NCBI RefSeq assembly: GCF_020283565.1
Contig: NC_060065.1
Span: forward strand, 48,472,409 to 48,536,408
Origin: Trifolium pratense
Taxonomy: Eukaryota > Streptophyta > Magnoliopsida > Fabales > Fabaceae
Length of the DNA stretch: 64,000 bases
Direction: 5' to 3'
Shown here piece after piece: positions 31,532-42,200 of the stretch. Made by a program: the position numbers and the translations under genes. The notes beneath the pieces were generated by a model. It was not told the origin of the DNA. It searched no databases and worked only from the letters and a program-made list of their open reading frames with translations. Every line of letters starts with the position of its first letter. Positions within the stretch are counted from its first letter, which is position 1.

Positions 31532-34500
31532 ATGGGTTCTAAGTGGGACATCGAGAAGTTCACCGGGAGTAACGACTTTGGGTTGTGGAAGGTGAAGATG
31601 AGGGCAATATTAACTCAACAGAAGTGTGATGAGGCGCTTCTAGGAGAGGCACACATGCCTGCTACTTTGACACCAGCAGAAAAGACCGAGATGAATAATA
31701 AAGCACTGAGTGCGATTATTTTGTGCCTTGGGGATAAGGTGTTGAGAGAAGTAGCGAAAGAAAAAACAGCTGTGGCTATGTGGACCAAACTTGATGCGTT
31801 GTATATGACGAAGTCTTTGGCACATAAGCAGTGTTTGAAAGAACGGTTATTTTTCTTTCGTATGGTGGAGAATAAGTCGGTAATGGAACAACTATCGGAG
31901 TTCAATAAAATTATTGACGATTTGGCGAACATTGATGTGAACCTGGAAGATGAGGACAAAGCGTTTCACCTGTTGTGTGCTTTTCCCAAGTCTCTCGACA
32001 ATCTCAAGGATGCATTGCTATATGGCAAAGAAGGCACTATCACCTTGGATGAAGTCCAATCGGCCTTGAGAACCAAGGAGTTGACTAAACTCAGAGATAT
32101 GAAAATTGATGATAGTGGAGAAGGCTTGAATATTGCAAGGGGGAGAAGTGAAAACAAAGGGAGAGGAAAAGGGAAGAAACACAGGTCCAAGTCTAGGGCA
32201 AAGGGTGATGGTGGTGGCAAGTTCAAATGTTATCATTGTCATGAACCAGGTCATTTCAAGAAGGACTGTCCCGAGAGAAGGGGTGGTGGTAGTTCATCAG
32301 TTCAAATTGCCGCTAGTGAGGAGGAAGGTTATGAGAGTGCAGGAGCACTAACAGTTACAAGTTGGGAACCTGAGAAAAGCTGGGTCATGGACTCAGGGTG
32401 CTCATATCACATTTGTCCAAGAAAGGAGTACTTTGAAACCTTAGAATTTAAAGAAGGTGGAGTTGTTCGTCTCGGTAACAATAAGGCGTGCAAGGTTCAA
32501 GGTATGGGTACTATCCGTCTCAAAATGTTTGATGACCGTGATTTCCTTTTGAAGAATGTGAGGTATATTCCCGAACTTAAGAGAAATTTGATTTCCATAA
32601 GCATGTTTGATAGTCTAGGGTATTGTACTAGAATTGAACGTGGGGTAATGAGAATTTCAAATGGTGCATTAGTAATTGCTAAAGGGTCTAAAATTAATGG
32701 TCTTTATATTTTAGAAGGTTCCACTGTTATTTCTAATGCATTAGTAACTAGTGTAGAGGCTGCAGATGTAACCAAACTATGGCATTTGAGGTTAGGGCAT
32801 GTCAGTGAGAGGGGTTTAGTTGAACTAGCTAAACAAGGTTTGCTAGGACAAGAAAAACTGAACAAACTAGAATTTTGTGATAACTGCACATTAGGCAAAC
32901 AACACAAGGTGAAGTTTGGGGTGGGAGTGCATAATTCTAGTAGACCATTTGAGTATGTTCACTCGGACCTTTGGGGTCCAGCGTCTGTTTCCACTCATGG
33001 GGGAGGTTCATATTTTCTTACTATGATTGATGATTATTCTAGAAGGGTATGGGTTCACATAATAAAGAACAAAAGTGACACCTTTGAAAAATTTAAGGAA
33101 TGGCATACCTTAATAGAAAATCAAACAGGAACTAAACTGAAAGTGTTGAGAACTGACAATGGCCTGGAGTTTGTTTCAGAGCAATTTAATGAGTTTTGCA
33201 GGAAACTAGGTATAAAGAGGCATAGAACCGTTGCATACACACCGCAGCAGAATGGTCTGGCTGAAAGGATGAACAGGACCTTGCTGGAGCGCGTGAGATG
33301 TATGTTGTTGGGAGCTGGATTACCCAAAAGTTTCTGGGGAGAGGCAGTTAACACCGCTGCATATTTGATCAACAGATGTCCATCAACAGGAATTGATCTA
33401 AAGACACCTATGGAGGTTTGGAGTGGCAAGCCGGCAGACTACTCTAACTTGAAAGTCTTTGGAGCTTTAGCATTTGCACATGTCAGGCAAGATAAGCTTG
33501 ATGCTAGAGCTGTGAAGTGTGTTTTCATTGGTTATCCCGAGGGTGTGAAAGGTTACAAGCTGTGGAAGATGGAGCCTGGAGGATCAAAGTTTATCATAAG
33601 CAGGGATGTCACTTTTGATGAGACCCGGATGGGGATGAAGTGCAAAGACCTGGAGAAAAGACCAGAAACGGGGATGGAGAGAATTCAGTTTGAGGTGGAG
33701 CCTTCCATTGATGAGAGGGAAAAGGAGGATGAGACTCAAGTACCTGATGAGAGTGGAAGTGATGAAACAACTGTTCCTGACTATCAGCTAGCAAGAGATA
33801 GGGAGAGGAGAGTTATTCGTCCACCTAATAGACTCGGTTATGCTGACCTTATTTGTTATGCTTTGAATGCAGCTGAAGAAGTGCAAGACTCTGAACCAAA
33901 GAACTTCAGGGAAGCATCAGAAAGCATAGATAGTCAAGACTGGCTGAAGGCAATGAATGAGGAAATGCTTTCATTGGAGAAAAACCAGACTTGGAAGCTT
34001 GTGCCATTACCTAAAAATAAAAGGGTAGTTGGTAGCAAGTGGGTGTTCAAAAGGAAAGAAGGTATACCAGGGGTCGAAGCACCAAGGTATAAGGCGAGAC
34101 TTGTAGCAAAGGGTTTTACTCAGGTAGAAGGGATTGATTACAATGAAATCTTCTCACCGGTGGTGAAACATTGTTCTATAAGGGTACTTATGGCTATTGT
34201 CAACATGTATGATCTTGAGTTAGAACAGATGGATGTGAAGACCGCATTCTTACATGGAGAGTTAGAAGAAACTATCTACATGTAACAACCTGAAGGTTTT
34301 GTGGAAGACAATTCTAAAGTATGTCTGTTGAAGAAATCTTTGTATGGGTTGAAGCAGAGTCCGAGGCAGTGGTATCGTCGGTTTGATGATTTCTTATTGA
34401 AGACTGGATTTGTGAGAAGCAACTATGACAGTTGTGTGTACATGATGAAGAGGAATGAGAAAGTCATTCTCTACCTCCTTCTTTATGTAGATGATATTCT

Positions 34501-35458
34501 TATGGCAAGTTCTGACAAGCATGAGATTCAAAAGCTCAAGGAGAAATTAAATGGTGAATTTGAGATGAAGGATCTTGGAAATGCGAAGAGGATACTTGGT
34601 ATGGATATCTTGAGAGACCGGAGTAAAGGTGAGTTGTTCTTATCTCAGCATGATTATTTGAAGAAAGTGGTGGAGCGGTTTAGAATGACAGATTCTAAGG
34701 TAGTGAATACACCACTTGGTCACCATTCAAAGTTGTCGATAAAACAGTGTCCTCAATCCGAGGATGAGAGAAAGGAGATGGAGAGTACTCCCTATGCAAG
34801 TGGGGTTGGAAGCATCATGTATGGCATGGTTTGTAGTAGGCCTGATTTATCATATGCAATAAGTGTGGTAAGTCGGTTTATGGCAAATCCGGGCCAAGTT
34901 CATTGGCAAGCTTTGAAGTGGGTTCTGAGGTATTTGAATGGTTCTTTGAAGGGTGGTCTGAAGTACACAAGAACTGATCCAGGAAGAGATGCCTTGGAGG
35001 GATATGTGGATGCGGACTATGCAGGTAATATTGACACTAGAAAATCCTTATCGGGTTTTGTGTTTACATTGTTCGGTACAGCGGTAACGTGGAAGGCCAA
35101 TCAACAATCTGTTGTAGCCTTGTCAACAACTCAAGCAGAATACATAGCTCTTGTTGAAGGGGTCAAGGAAGCCATATGGTTGAAGGGTATGATTGGAGAA
35201 ATGGGGATTAGTCAAGGGTGTGTGAAGATACATTGTGACAGTCAGAGTGCCATTCATTTGGCAAATCACCAGGTGTATCATGAAAGGACAAAGCACATTG
35301 ACATCCGGTTGCACTTTGTAAGAGACATGATTGAAACAAAAGAGATCATGGTACAGAAAATTGCATCAGAGGAGAATCCAGCTGACATGTTCACCAAATC
35401 GTTACCTAGAGCTAAGTTCAAGCATTGCTTGGACTTAATTAACTTCGTTGAAGAGTAG
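31532..35458 (+). pseudogene. Copia gag-pol polyprotein with one in-frame stop
   Basis: The frame opens at MGSKWDIEKFTG and runs 917 codons to TAA at 34283-34285, then continues in the same frame to 35458. Domains: UBN2-type gag (1-215), zinc knuckle CYHCHEPGHFKKDC (about 232-245), protease MDSGCSYH (about 285), GAG-pre-integrase (HLRLGH, CDNCTLGK), integrase D,D,E (HSDLWGP, RTDNGLEF, ERMNRT), RT (WKLVPLPKNKRVVGSKW, GLKQSPRQWY, YVDDILMA), RNase H (DADYAGN, STTQAEY, HCDSQSA, ENPADMFTK). All catalytic motifs are present. The stop replaces a codon before CAA CCT GAA GGT, where related elements usually have GAA, so one substitution would explain it. It falls inside RT and probably inactivates this copy. 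Confidence 0.93.
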
Positions 35459-35534
35459 ACGGAGGTTGGAGAGAGCAGCACGGTGGTTGATGGGAAGTTG
35501 ACATCACCATCGTTTTAAAGGCAAGGTGGAGATT

Positions 35535-36200
35535 TGTTGCAAATTGCCTTGAAAACGTGAAGAAAAACAACACTAGTCTGCTGTTTTCCGCCCCGGGCGG
35601 AAAAACCTGTGTTCCGGGCGGAAATTTGAAGCAGGAAAAGGGGTGCTCACTGTTTTGCCGCCCCAGGCGGAAATACTGGTGTTTCAGGCGGAAGTTTCCG
35701 CCCCAGGCGGAAAAAGCTGTGTTTCAGGCGGAAATCGCTGCAGAGTATTTAAAGGGTCACGTTTTCTGTTTTTCATAACAAGTTTTTAGGGTTTCTGAGG
35801 CCAACATACAAACTAGGGTTAGAAGAGTAACATCTTGGGAACACTCTAGGGTTGGGTAATCATTCTATCACCTTGGGAAACACTTTCATTGAAATCTCTT
35901 GGTCACGGGAAGAGATTTGGGAAAAGGGTAGAAATAGGATAACTCTATTTTCTTGTAACTCTTTTGAGAATCTCATTGTAATCAAGGAACAAAGTTTGAT
36001 AGTGGAACGGAGAGCTGCTCTCTCCCCCAGAGTAGGTCACATTGACTGAACTGGGTAAACAATTTACTGTGTCTTTTTTCTTTTCTCGCCGTTTATCATT
36101 ATTTGTGATTATTATTGCCGTTCGCTTATTTTGATTGCTTAATCGTATTTGCTCCACACATCAAGATTATTATTGGTGTGATTTTATCGAATTCACAACA
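35535..36200 (+). repeat. Copia 3' LTR
   Basis: 666-bp direct repeat of 30822-31487, preceded by the polypurine tract AAGGTGGAGAT and followed by the GGGAT duplication. Confidence 0.95.
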
Positions 36201-36205
36201 GGGAT

Positions 36206-36766
36206 GTAGCTCAGATGTGTCGCTAAAGATATATTTGGAAATTCGTCAAATACCCTCCCGAAATTTGGAAATAGGCAAATACCTTCCTGAAATTCTAATA
36301 TGAAAGAAGAGAATTTATCTTATGTACATGTGTCGCTAAAGATATATTTTTTTCAGTTTCATATATAAGTAAAAGTTGAGTTTTTAGATTTATTGAAAAA
36401 ATTATGTATTTGGTCAGATAGACTACAGAAAGAATAATAGTAAACAACTGAGATGATGACACAACATATCGACAACAGAAGAAATAAATGGATACTCATT
36501 TTATTGAGTTTGCATATTAATTTCTATTCCATAAATAAGTTGTGCCCCATGCATGGTGCTAGATAGTAGCTAGGCCTTTTCTTCAATTGTATTGATCCAC
36601 TTGCTATCGGGTAATATAGTTGCATCTGCATGCATTACTATTCAGATGTCCAGTTCTATGTTTAAGAAGGTGTATTGAGATTTGAGAATTTTAAATTAAA
36701 TGTGTTCTGGACTAGGTTAAGATCAAAATGAAATATATTAAATGAAAATATGTTTATAAGTGAAAG
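36206..36766. other. Spacer with a partial MITE copy
   Basis: 36230-36295 is a partial copy of the 36775 MITE (ATTCGTCAAATACCCTCCCG, GAAATTTGGAAATAGGCAAA). AAATTCTAATATGAAAGAAG plus nine bases (about 36290-36318) repeats 30607-30635 on the other side of the Copia element. GTGTCGCTAAAGATATATTT occurs at about 36217 and 36329. No gene. Confidence 0.6.
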
Positions 36767-36774
36767 TTGTTTTT

Positions 36775-36999
36775 CGAGTAAACTGTCAAATATTTCTCGA
36801 AATTTCAAAATTCGTCAAATACCCTCCCGAAATTTGGAAATAGGCAAATACCCTCCTGAAATTATAAAACGTCAATCAAATTACCCCCTGACGTGGACTC
36901 TGACTGATAGTGCCAAGGGTAATTTGATTGACTTTTTATAATTTCAGGGGGGTATTTGACGAATTTTAAAATTTCAGGGGGTATTTGACAGTTTACTCG
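36775..36999. mobile_element. MITE with terminal inverted repeats and 8-bp target duplication
   Basis: The ends CGAGTAAACTGTCAAATA and TATTTGACAGTTTACTCG are exact inverted repeats, extended inward by ATTCGTCAAATACCCTCC/GGGGGGTATTTGACGAATT. The target duplication TTGTTTTT is at 36767-36774 and 37000-37007. An 8-bp duplication suggests the hAT class. No coding capacity. Confidence 0.85.
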
Positions 37000-37007
37000 T
37001 TGTTTTT

Positions 37008-38864
37008 CACCTTACAAATCAATTTTATAGGTTTGATTAAATGGCTATCTCTGAGATTTTGGGTGCCCTGCTCGAATTATGAACTTGATTCCCCATTTTT
37101 TTAAAGTCAGCGTTTCATTGTTTTATGGATTTATAAGTCATATATATAATTGTGAGAAAAGTAAAAGATTATATCAATATTGAAGAGTTTACACGATACC
37201 TAAACTACAATAGGATGATCACGTCAGTAACATCTCATACTAGCTACAACCACCACCTATTAATCTTTGAGCATCATCCTCATTGTATTTTTTGTTGCAA
37301 ATAATTTTAATATGTTAATTATATATATTTTTTAATTAAATACGCATGTCATATGTGAGCAATCTATCTTCCTTGTATTGTATGTTAGTGTAAGCCTTTT
37401 ATTTTTAGAGTTTATGCTTATTCTAAAAAATATTTATATTAATTATTCAATTATTTTTATTTTAACATATATATATATATAGACACACTAAAAAATAATA
37501 ATTTTGGTGCCCCTAAAAACTTGGTGCCATGTCCGATCGCACCTCCCGAACACCCTCCAAAACCCCTGATTAAATCTGACACTAAATTTTAAGAAAATGG
37601 TTAATGCTCATTTTTATTGGGTTTTATTTGTTATCTTTATTTATCTTATTTTAGAATCTAGATGTCTCTCAAACACAAAATTCGACATCAACATTCAACA
37701 TACCGTAATTAAAATAGCCACGTGCACCTATCATGCCAGCTTCCGTTAATAGAAGTTAACAGCGGGGACTAATTTTAAAGACGGAAAACTTTAAGGGGAC
37801 TATATATAATTCGACGAAATTTTTTAGAAGGACAAAAATGAAAGTTGAATAATTTATAGGAACTAAAAATATATTTAACCTTAAAAAATACAAATTTTAA
37901 AAAGAGTAATTTTTATCTAAAATGTAAATAACATCAATAACATAAAAATATATAGTCATATATTCTATAATCAATAATAATAAAATACACCTTCAAGCTA
38001 ATGAAAATTACACTTTAATAAAAGACAAATGGGCAACAAGTTGCGTCGCTAACCCTTTTTGAATGACAAAATCAATTCTCTTAAACACTACATCTTGAGA
38101 CCTAAGAGACACTATACTATATTGTTATATGCATGACTCTTAGAACTCTTTTTAAAATTCATTTTTTATTTTCAAAGAAATAAAAAGATGTAGTTTTCTT
38201 AATAAAAAGATGTAGTTTGTGTAATGTTCTAAATAAACTAATGTATATCATTAAAATTCATTAAATCTACAATAAAGTTAATACTACATCCGTCCATAAT
38301 TATAAGATCATAACATTAATTATTTTTTACCAACATACAATACTTCATTATCTATCTTGAAGAATAATTTTAAAAAACTGGAAATCGTAACCCAATGACC
38401 CTGAACTCTTAATCCTACCCCAATTGAAATTTCATACAATAATATATCAACAAAAATACTTAATCACTTTTTTGAATGATGAGTCTAAAAAATAATATTA
38501 TGACCGTCAAAATATTGAGGCCCTAAACTGTAGGCTTGCTTGCTCTACCTCTGTCCCTGGTTACAAGATGGAAGAGATAAATATTATTAAATATATATTA
38601 TTACTTTTTTTTACTTTTTATAGAGACATAAAAGAAATACATGAAGTTTATGCTTCTATTAGCTTGAACTCCCATTTGGACTATATATTTGGACTATATA
38701 ACTTGAGTACTTGACAAAATCTTTTGACCAAATAATTTGAACTCCCATTTAGACCACTCCTTTTTTTTCTAAGAAAAAAATGGAGTCGTGCGATAATATA
38801 TAAGTACATGAGGAATTATTTTTTCCTCTTTTACTGAAAAGAAATTCAAAAAGATGAATTGATT
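37008..38864. other. AT-rich intergenic spacer
   Basis: No gene found. There is a TA dinucleotide run near 37466-37482 and a Stowaway-like fragment (ACTACATCCGTCCATAATTATAAG) near 38284. Fragments such as TATAGGAACTAAAAATATATTTAACC (about 37855) recall the ends of the inverted-repeat element at 59631-60088. Confidence 0.55.
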
Positions 38865-38874
38865 CTATTTTTTG
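38865..38874. repeat. MULE target-site duplication, left (10 bp)
   Basis: CTATTTTTTG here is identical to 50961-50970 just outside the right end. A 9-11 bp duplication is characteristic of MULEs. Confidence 0.88.
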
Positions 38875-38921
38875 GGTCCGGTTATTATACATAAACAAAT
38901 ACTTATGCACGCTGCATAAGT
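38875..38921. repeat. MULE left terminal inverted repeat
   Basis: Begins GGTCCGGTTATTATACATAA and contains the palindrome ACTTATGCACGCTGCATAAG(T). It is the inverted partner of 50912-50960. Confidence 0.9.
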
Positions 38922-39258
38922 CCAGCCCACTAGCCGAGCCCAACACGCCTAGCCCAACCCATTCCTTCCTACAACGGCTTCCCACTAACGACGTTAACTC
39001 CAAAAGTAACGGTTATCTCGCAACTAACATTTTTCTGTCCAAAACCAACAACAATCGTTCATCATCACCATCGCCGGAATCAACATCATCACCGGAAGCT
39101 ACATTCATCATCACCGTCACTGAAATCTACAATCATTTCCATCAGAGTTCACTCCTTCATCATCACTGTCACCGAAATCAATCTTCAAAACCAAAAACTG
39201 TTGATTTCTTACACGCAAGTAAAGGATCATCATCAACGATTCACTTCCAAAAAGCAAA

Positions 39259-42200
39259 ATGAAGAAAACGACACAGGTTTGAACTTCCCTAATGCTTTTG
39301 CAAATGTAACTGTTAGTTGGAAAATGCTTTTGTTTTGTTTGGAAAGAAATTGCATTGGTGTAACCTAAATTCCAATTTGGGGAAAATCATAATCTGAAAT
39401 GGTTTTGTTTAGTTTGGTTGTTTTGAAAAAGAATTGATGAAACTAAAAGTAAAGATGGTTTTGTTTAGTTTGGTTGTTTTGAAAAAGAATTGATCAGTGT
39501 CTCTTTGTGATAATTGGTTGCTTTGAAAAAGTATAATTGTACACTTTTAGTGTATCTGAAACCAAAGTAGCCCTCTTGTGGTTTCCATGAAAGAATTCTT
39601 ACTAGTTTATGTAGTGATATGAGAAAAGTAGAGATGGTTTTGTTTAGTTTGGTTGTTTTGAAAAAGAATTGATCAGTGTCTCTTTGTGATAATTGGTTGC
39701 TTTGATAAGGTATAATTGTACACTTTTAGTGTATCTGAAACCAAAGTAGCCCTCTTATGGTTTACATGAAAGAATTCTTACTAGTTTATGTAGTGATATG
39801 AAAAAATAGAGATGGTTTTGTTTAGTTTGGTTGTTTTGAAAAAGAATTGATCAGTGTCTCTTTGTGATAATTGGTTGCTTTGAAAAAGTATAATTGTACA
39901 CTTTTAGTGTATCTGAAACCAAAGTAGCCCTCTTGTGGTTTCCATGAAAGAATTCTTACTAGTTTATGTATTGATATGAAAAAAGTAGAGATGGTTTTGT
40001 TTAGTTTGGTTGTTTTGAAAAAGAATTGATCAGTGTCTCTTTGTGATAATTGGTTGCTTTGAAAAAGTATAATTGTACACTTTTAGTGTATCTGAAACCA
40101 AAGTAGCCCTCTTGTGGTTTCCATGAAAGAATTCTTACTAGTTTATGTAGTGATATGAAAAAAGTAGAGATGATTTTGTTTAGTTTGGTTGTTTTGAAAA
40201 AGAATTGATCAGTGTCTCTTTGTGATAATTGGTTGCTTTGAAAAAGTATAATTGTACACTTTTAGTGTATCTGAAACCAAAGTAGCCCTCTTGTGGTTTC
40301 CATGAGAGAATTTTTACTAGTTTATGTAGTGATATGAAAAAAGTAGAGAATTTAACTTATTATCTGCCATGTGAAACCATACTTACTAGTTTCCTTTGAT
40401 CCAGGTGAAAAAATCAAAGAACGTACAGGAATTGCCATCCTTCAGTATCGGGCTGACACCGTCAGATGAGGATAAAAGGAATGACACCGATTCATCATCC
40501 AGTGGTGGTCAAAAAAATAAGCGAAAAACAAGAGCTGCAAAAGGTAATGAAAAGAAGAATAAAAAAAAGAAGGAACATACAAAGGGTGATGAAAGCATTG
40601 CTTCTCGTGGTCGTAATAAGAAACCACAAATAGAGGCACAAGATTCCGATGAGACAAGTTCGGATGATGAAAATGAAAGGAATGGTAAGAAAGTTTCTTG
40701 TGCTGTTGAAAATGTGAAACAAGATATGGTGAAGAAGGATTCTGATGCAGATGCAAGACTGAGACATAAGATGAGTGTACCTAAGGTCTATGACCTTATG
40801 CATTCAGTACATGTCAAAAAAAGGAGAGACGAAATAATTGACCAACTAAACAACTGTGGCTTTGGAGGGATGCTACATATCTGTAACTGGACAAGGATCC
40901 ACACCTTTTTTATCGATTGGGTTGTCAGAAGATTTGAAAAGGAACATATGTGGATAAGATTGAGCGATACGGAGGTCCTAGAGTTGAAAGAGGATGATGT
41001 GCATAGAGTCTATGAACTTCCAATGGCTGGAAAGAAGATAGACACTAATCTTTGCTCTGATGGAGCAATTAGAAGGCTAAGGAAGGAATTGGGATTGACT
41101 GGAGATTATTCTCCTGTTGTGAAGGTTGCTGAATTAGAAAGGATACTGAAGACTACAGAAAAACCTAAAACATGGGTGAAGGGTATAATTTGTTTCATCA
41201 TTCATAACATTTTGTGCCCGACTAATAAAGGCAATGTGTCACTGCAGTATGCAGATATTTTAGAAGATCCAGCCGGTGTATCTTCATATAACTGGTGCTC
41301 ACATGTTCTAGACTATATGAAAAAAGGCCTGCAATCTCCAGGAGTTTTAAATCCATTAGCAGATTTCCACTTCCTAATGGTAATGATGTCCACTCAATGA
41401 TTTGAATTAAAAGTCAATTTTACAAACACATACTTATTCATATTTTATCCAACACAATCTTATAACTGAAACCATGAGTGTGGTTTAATGGTTTCTCTAG
41501 TTTTATATCTGAAACCAAAATAGTCCTCTTATGGTTTCCAATAAATATTCATATTTCATATCTCATTTATGTCTTTTATTCTTAATACAATCAACACATA
41601 CTTGTCACATGCATATTTATTCATTTACTTTTGAGCATGTCTTTCATTTGAGCAATATTTATACAATCAACACATACTTGCCTTCATTCCTATATGTATA
41701 TTCCTTTTGAATTGAATGTGTCATGTTTCCCAATTTGAGGCAATATTAACTAATTGTTGCAGATTAACTACATGGATAAAATGGGGAAACGAAGCCCATT
41801 TTTGACGGGCAAATACAAGCGGCCATCCCTTCGTGATTGGGATGTCAAGGCGGCAAACCAGGAACTTGCCAAGATCCATGATATCATGGGGCTTGAAAAT
41901 GGATTGACAGCCGGGGTAACAAGTCTGTACAGACCCGCAGAAGGTCCGCTTGTACTGTGTTTTGATGCAGACACATGCCCACTGTCTAAGGTAAATGTTA
42001 TTGCTCTTATGTTTGGATTATTTAGTTTAAGTTTTTATCGATATTTGTATACCAAATCCTATTTAATGGTGGAAATCGTGAATTATCGATACTCATGTAC
42101 CGTCTTTTCTTTTCGAATCCTAATTTAACATAAACTTATTATAACTGAGACCAGAAGTGTGTCTTAATGGTTTCACTTGTGTTGTGTCTGAAACCACAAT

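Larger units (their letters stand above)
30822..36200 (+). mobile_element. Young Copia LTR retrotransposon (Tork/Tnt1-like), 5379 bp
   Basis: LTRs of 666 bp (30822-31487, 35535-36200) look identical, start TGTTGCAAAT and end CACAACA. The target duplication GGGAT is at 30817-30821 and 36201-36205. Order on the plus strand: LTR, primer site, gag-protease-integrase-RT-RNase H in one frame, polypurine tract (AAGGTGGAGAT, 35523-35534), LTR. A single in-frame TAA at 34283-34285 is the only obvious defect. Confidence 0.95.

Noticed and set aside
34283..34291. Programmed stop-codon readthrough in the Copia polyprotein
   Set aside because: TAA CAA CCT does not fit the full readthrough consensus, and it lies inside RT rather than at a gag-pol border.
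39398..40348. CRISPR-like array
   Set aside because: Units are contiguous 179-bp tandem copies without unique spacers, in a plant intron.
40442..40803. Minus-strand frames opposite exon 2 of the Ulp1 gene
   Set aside because: His/Phe-rich mirror of Lys/Asp/Glu codons. Shadow frames.
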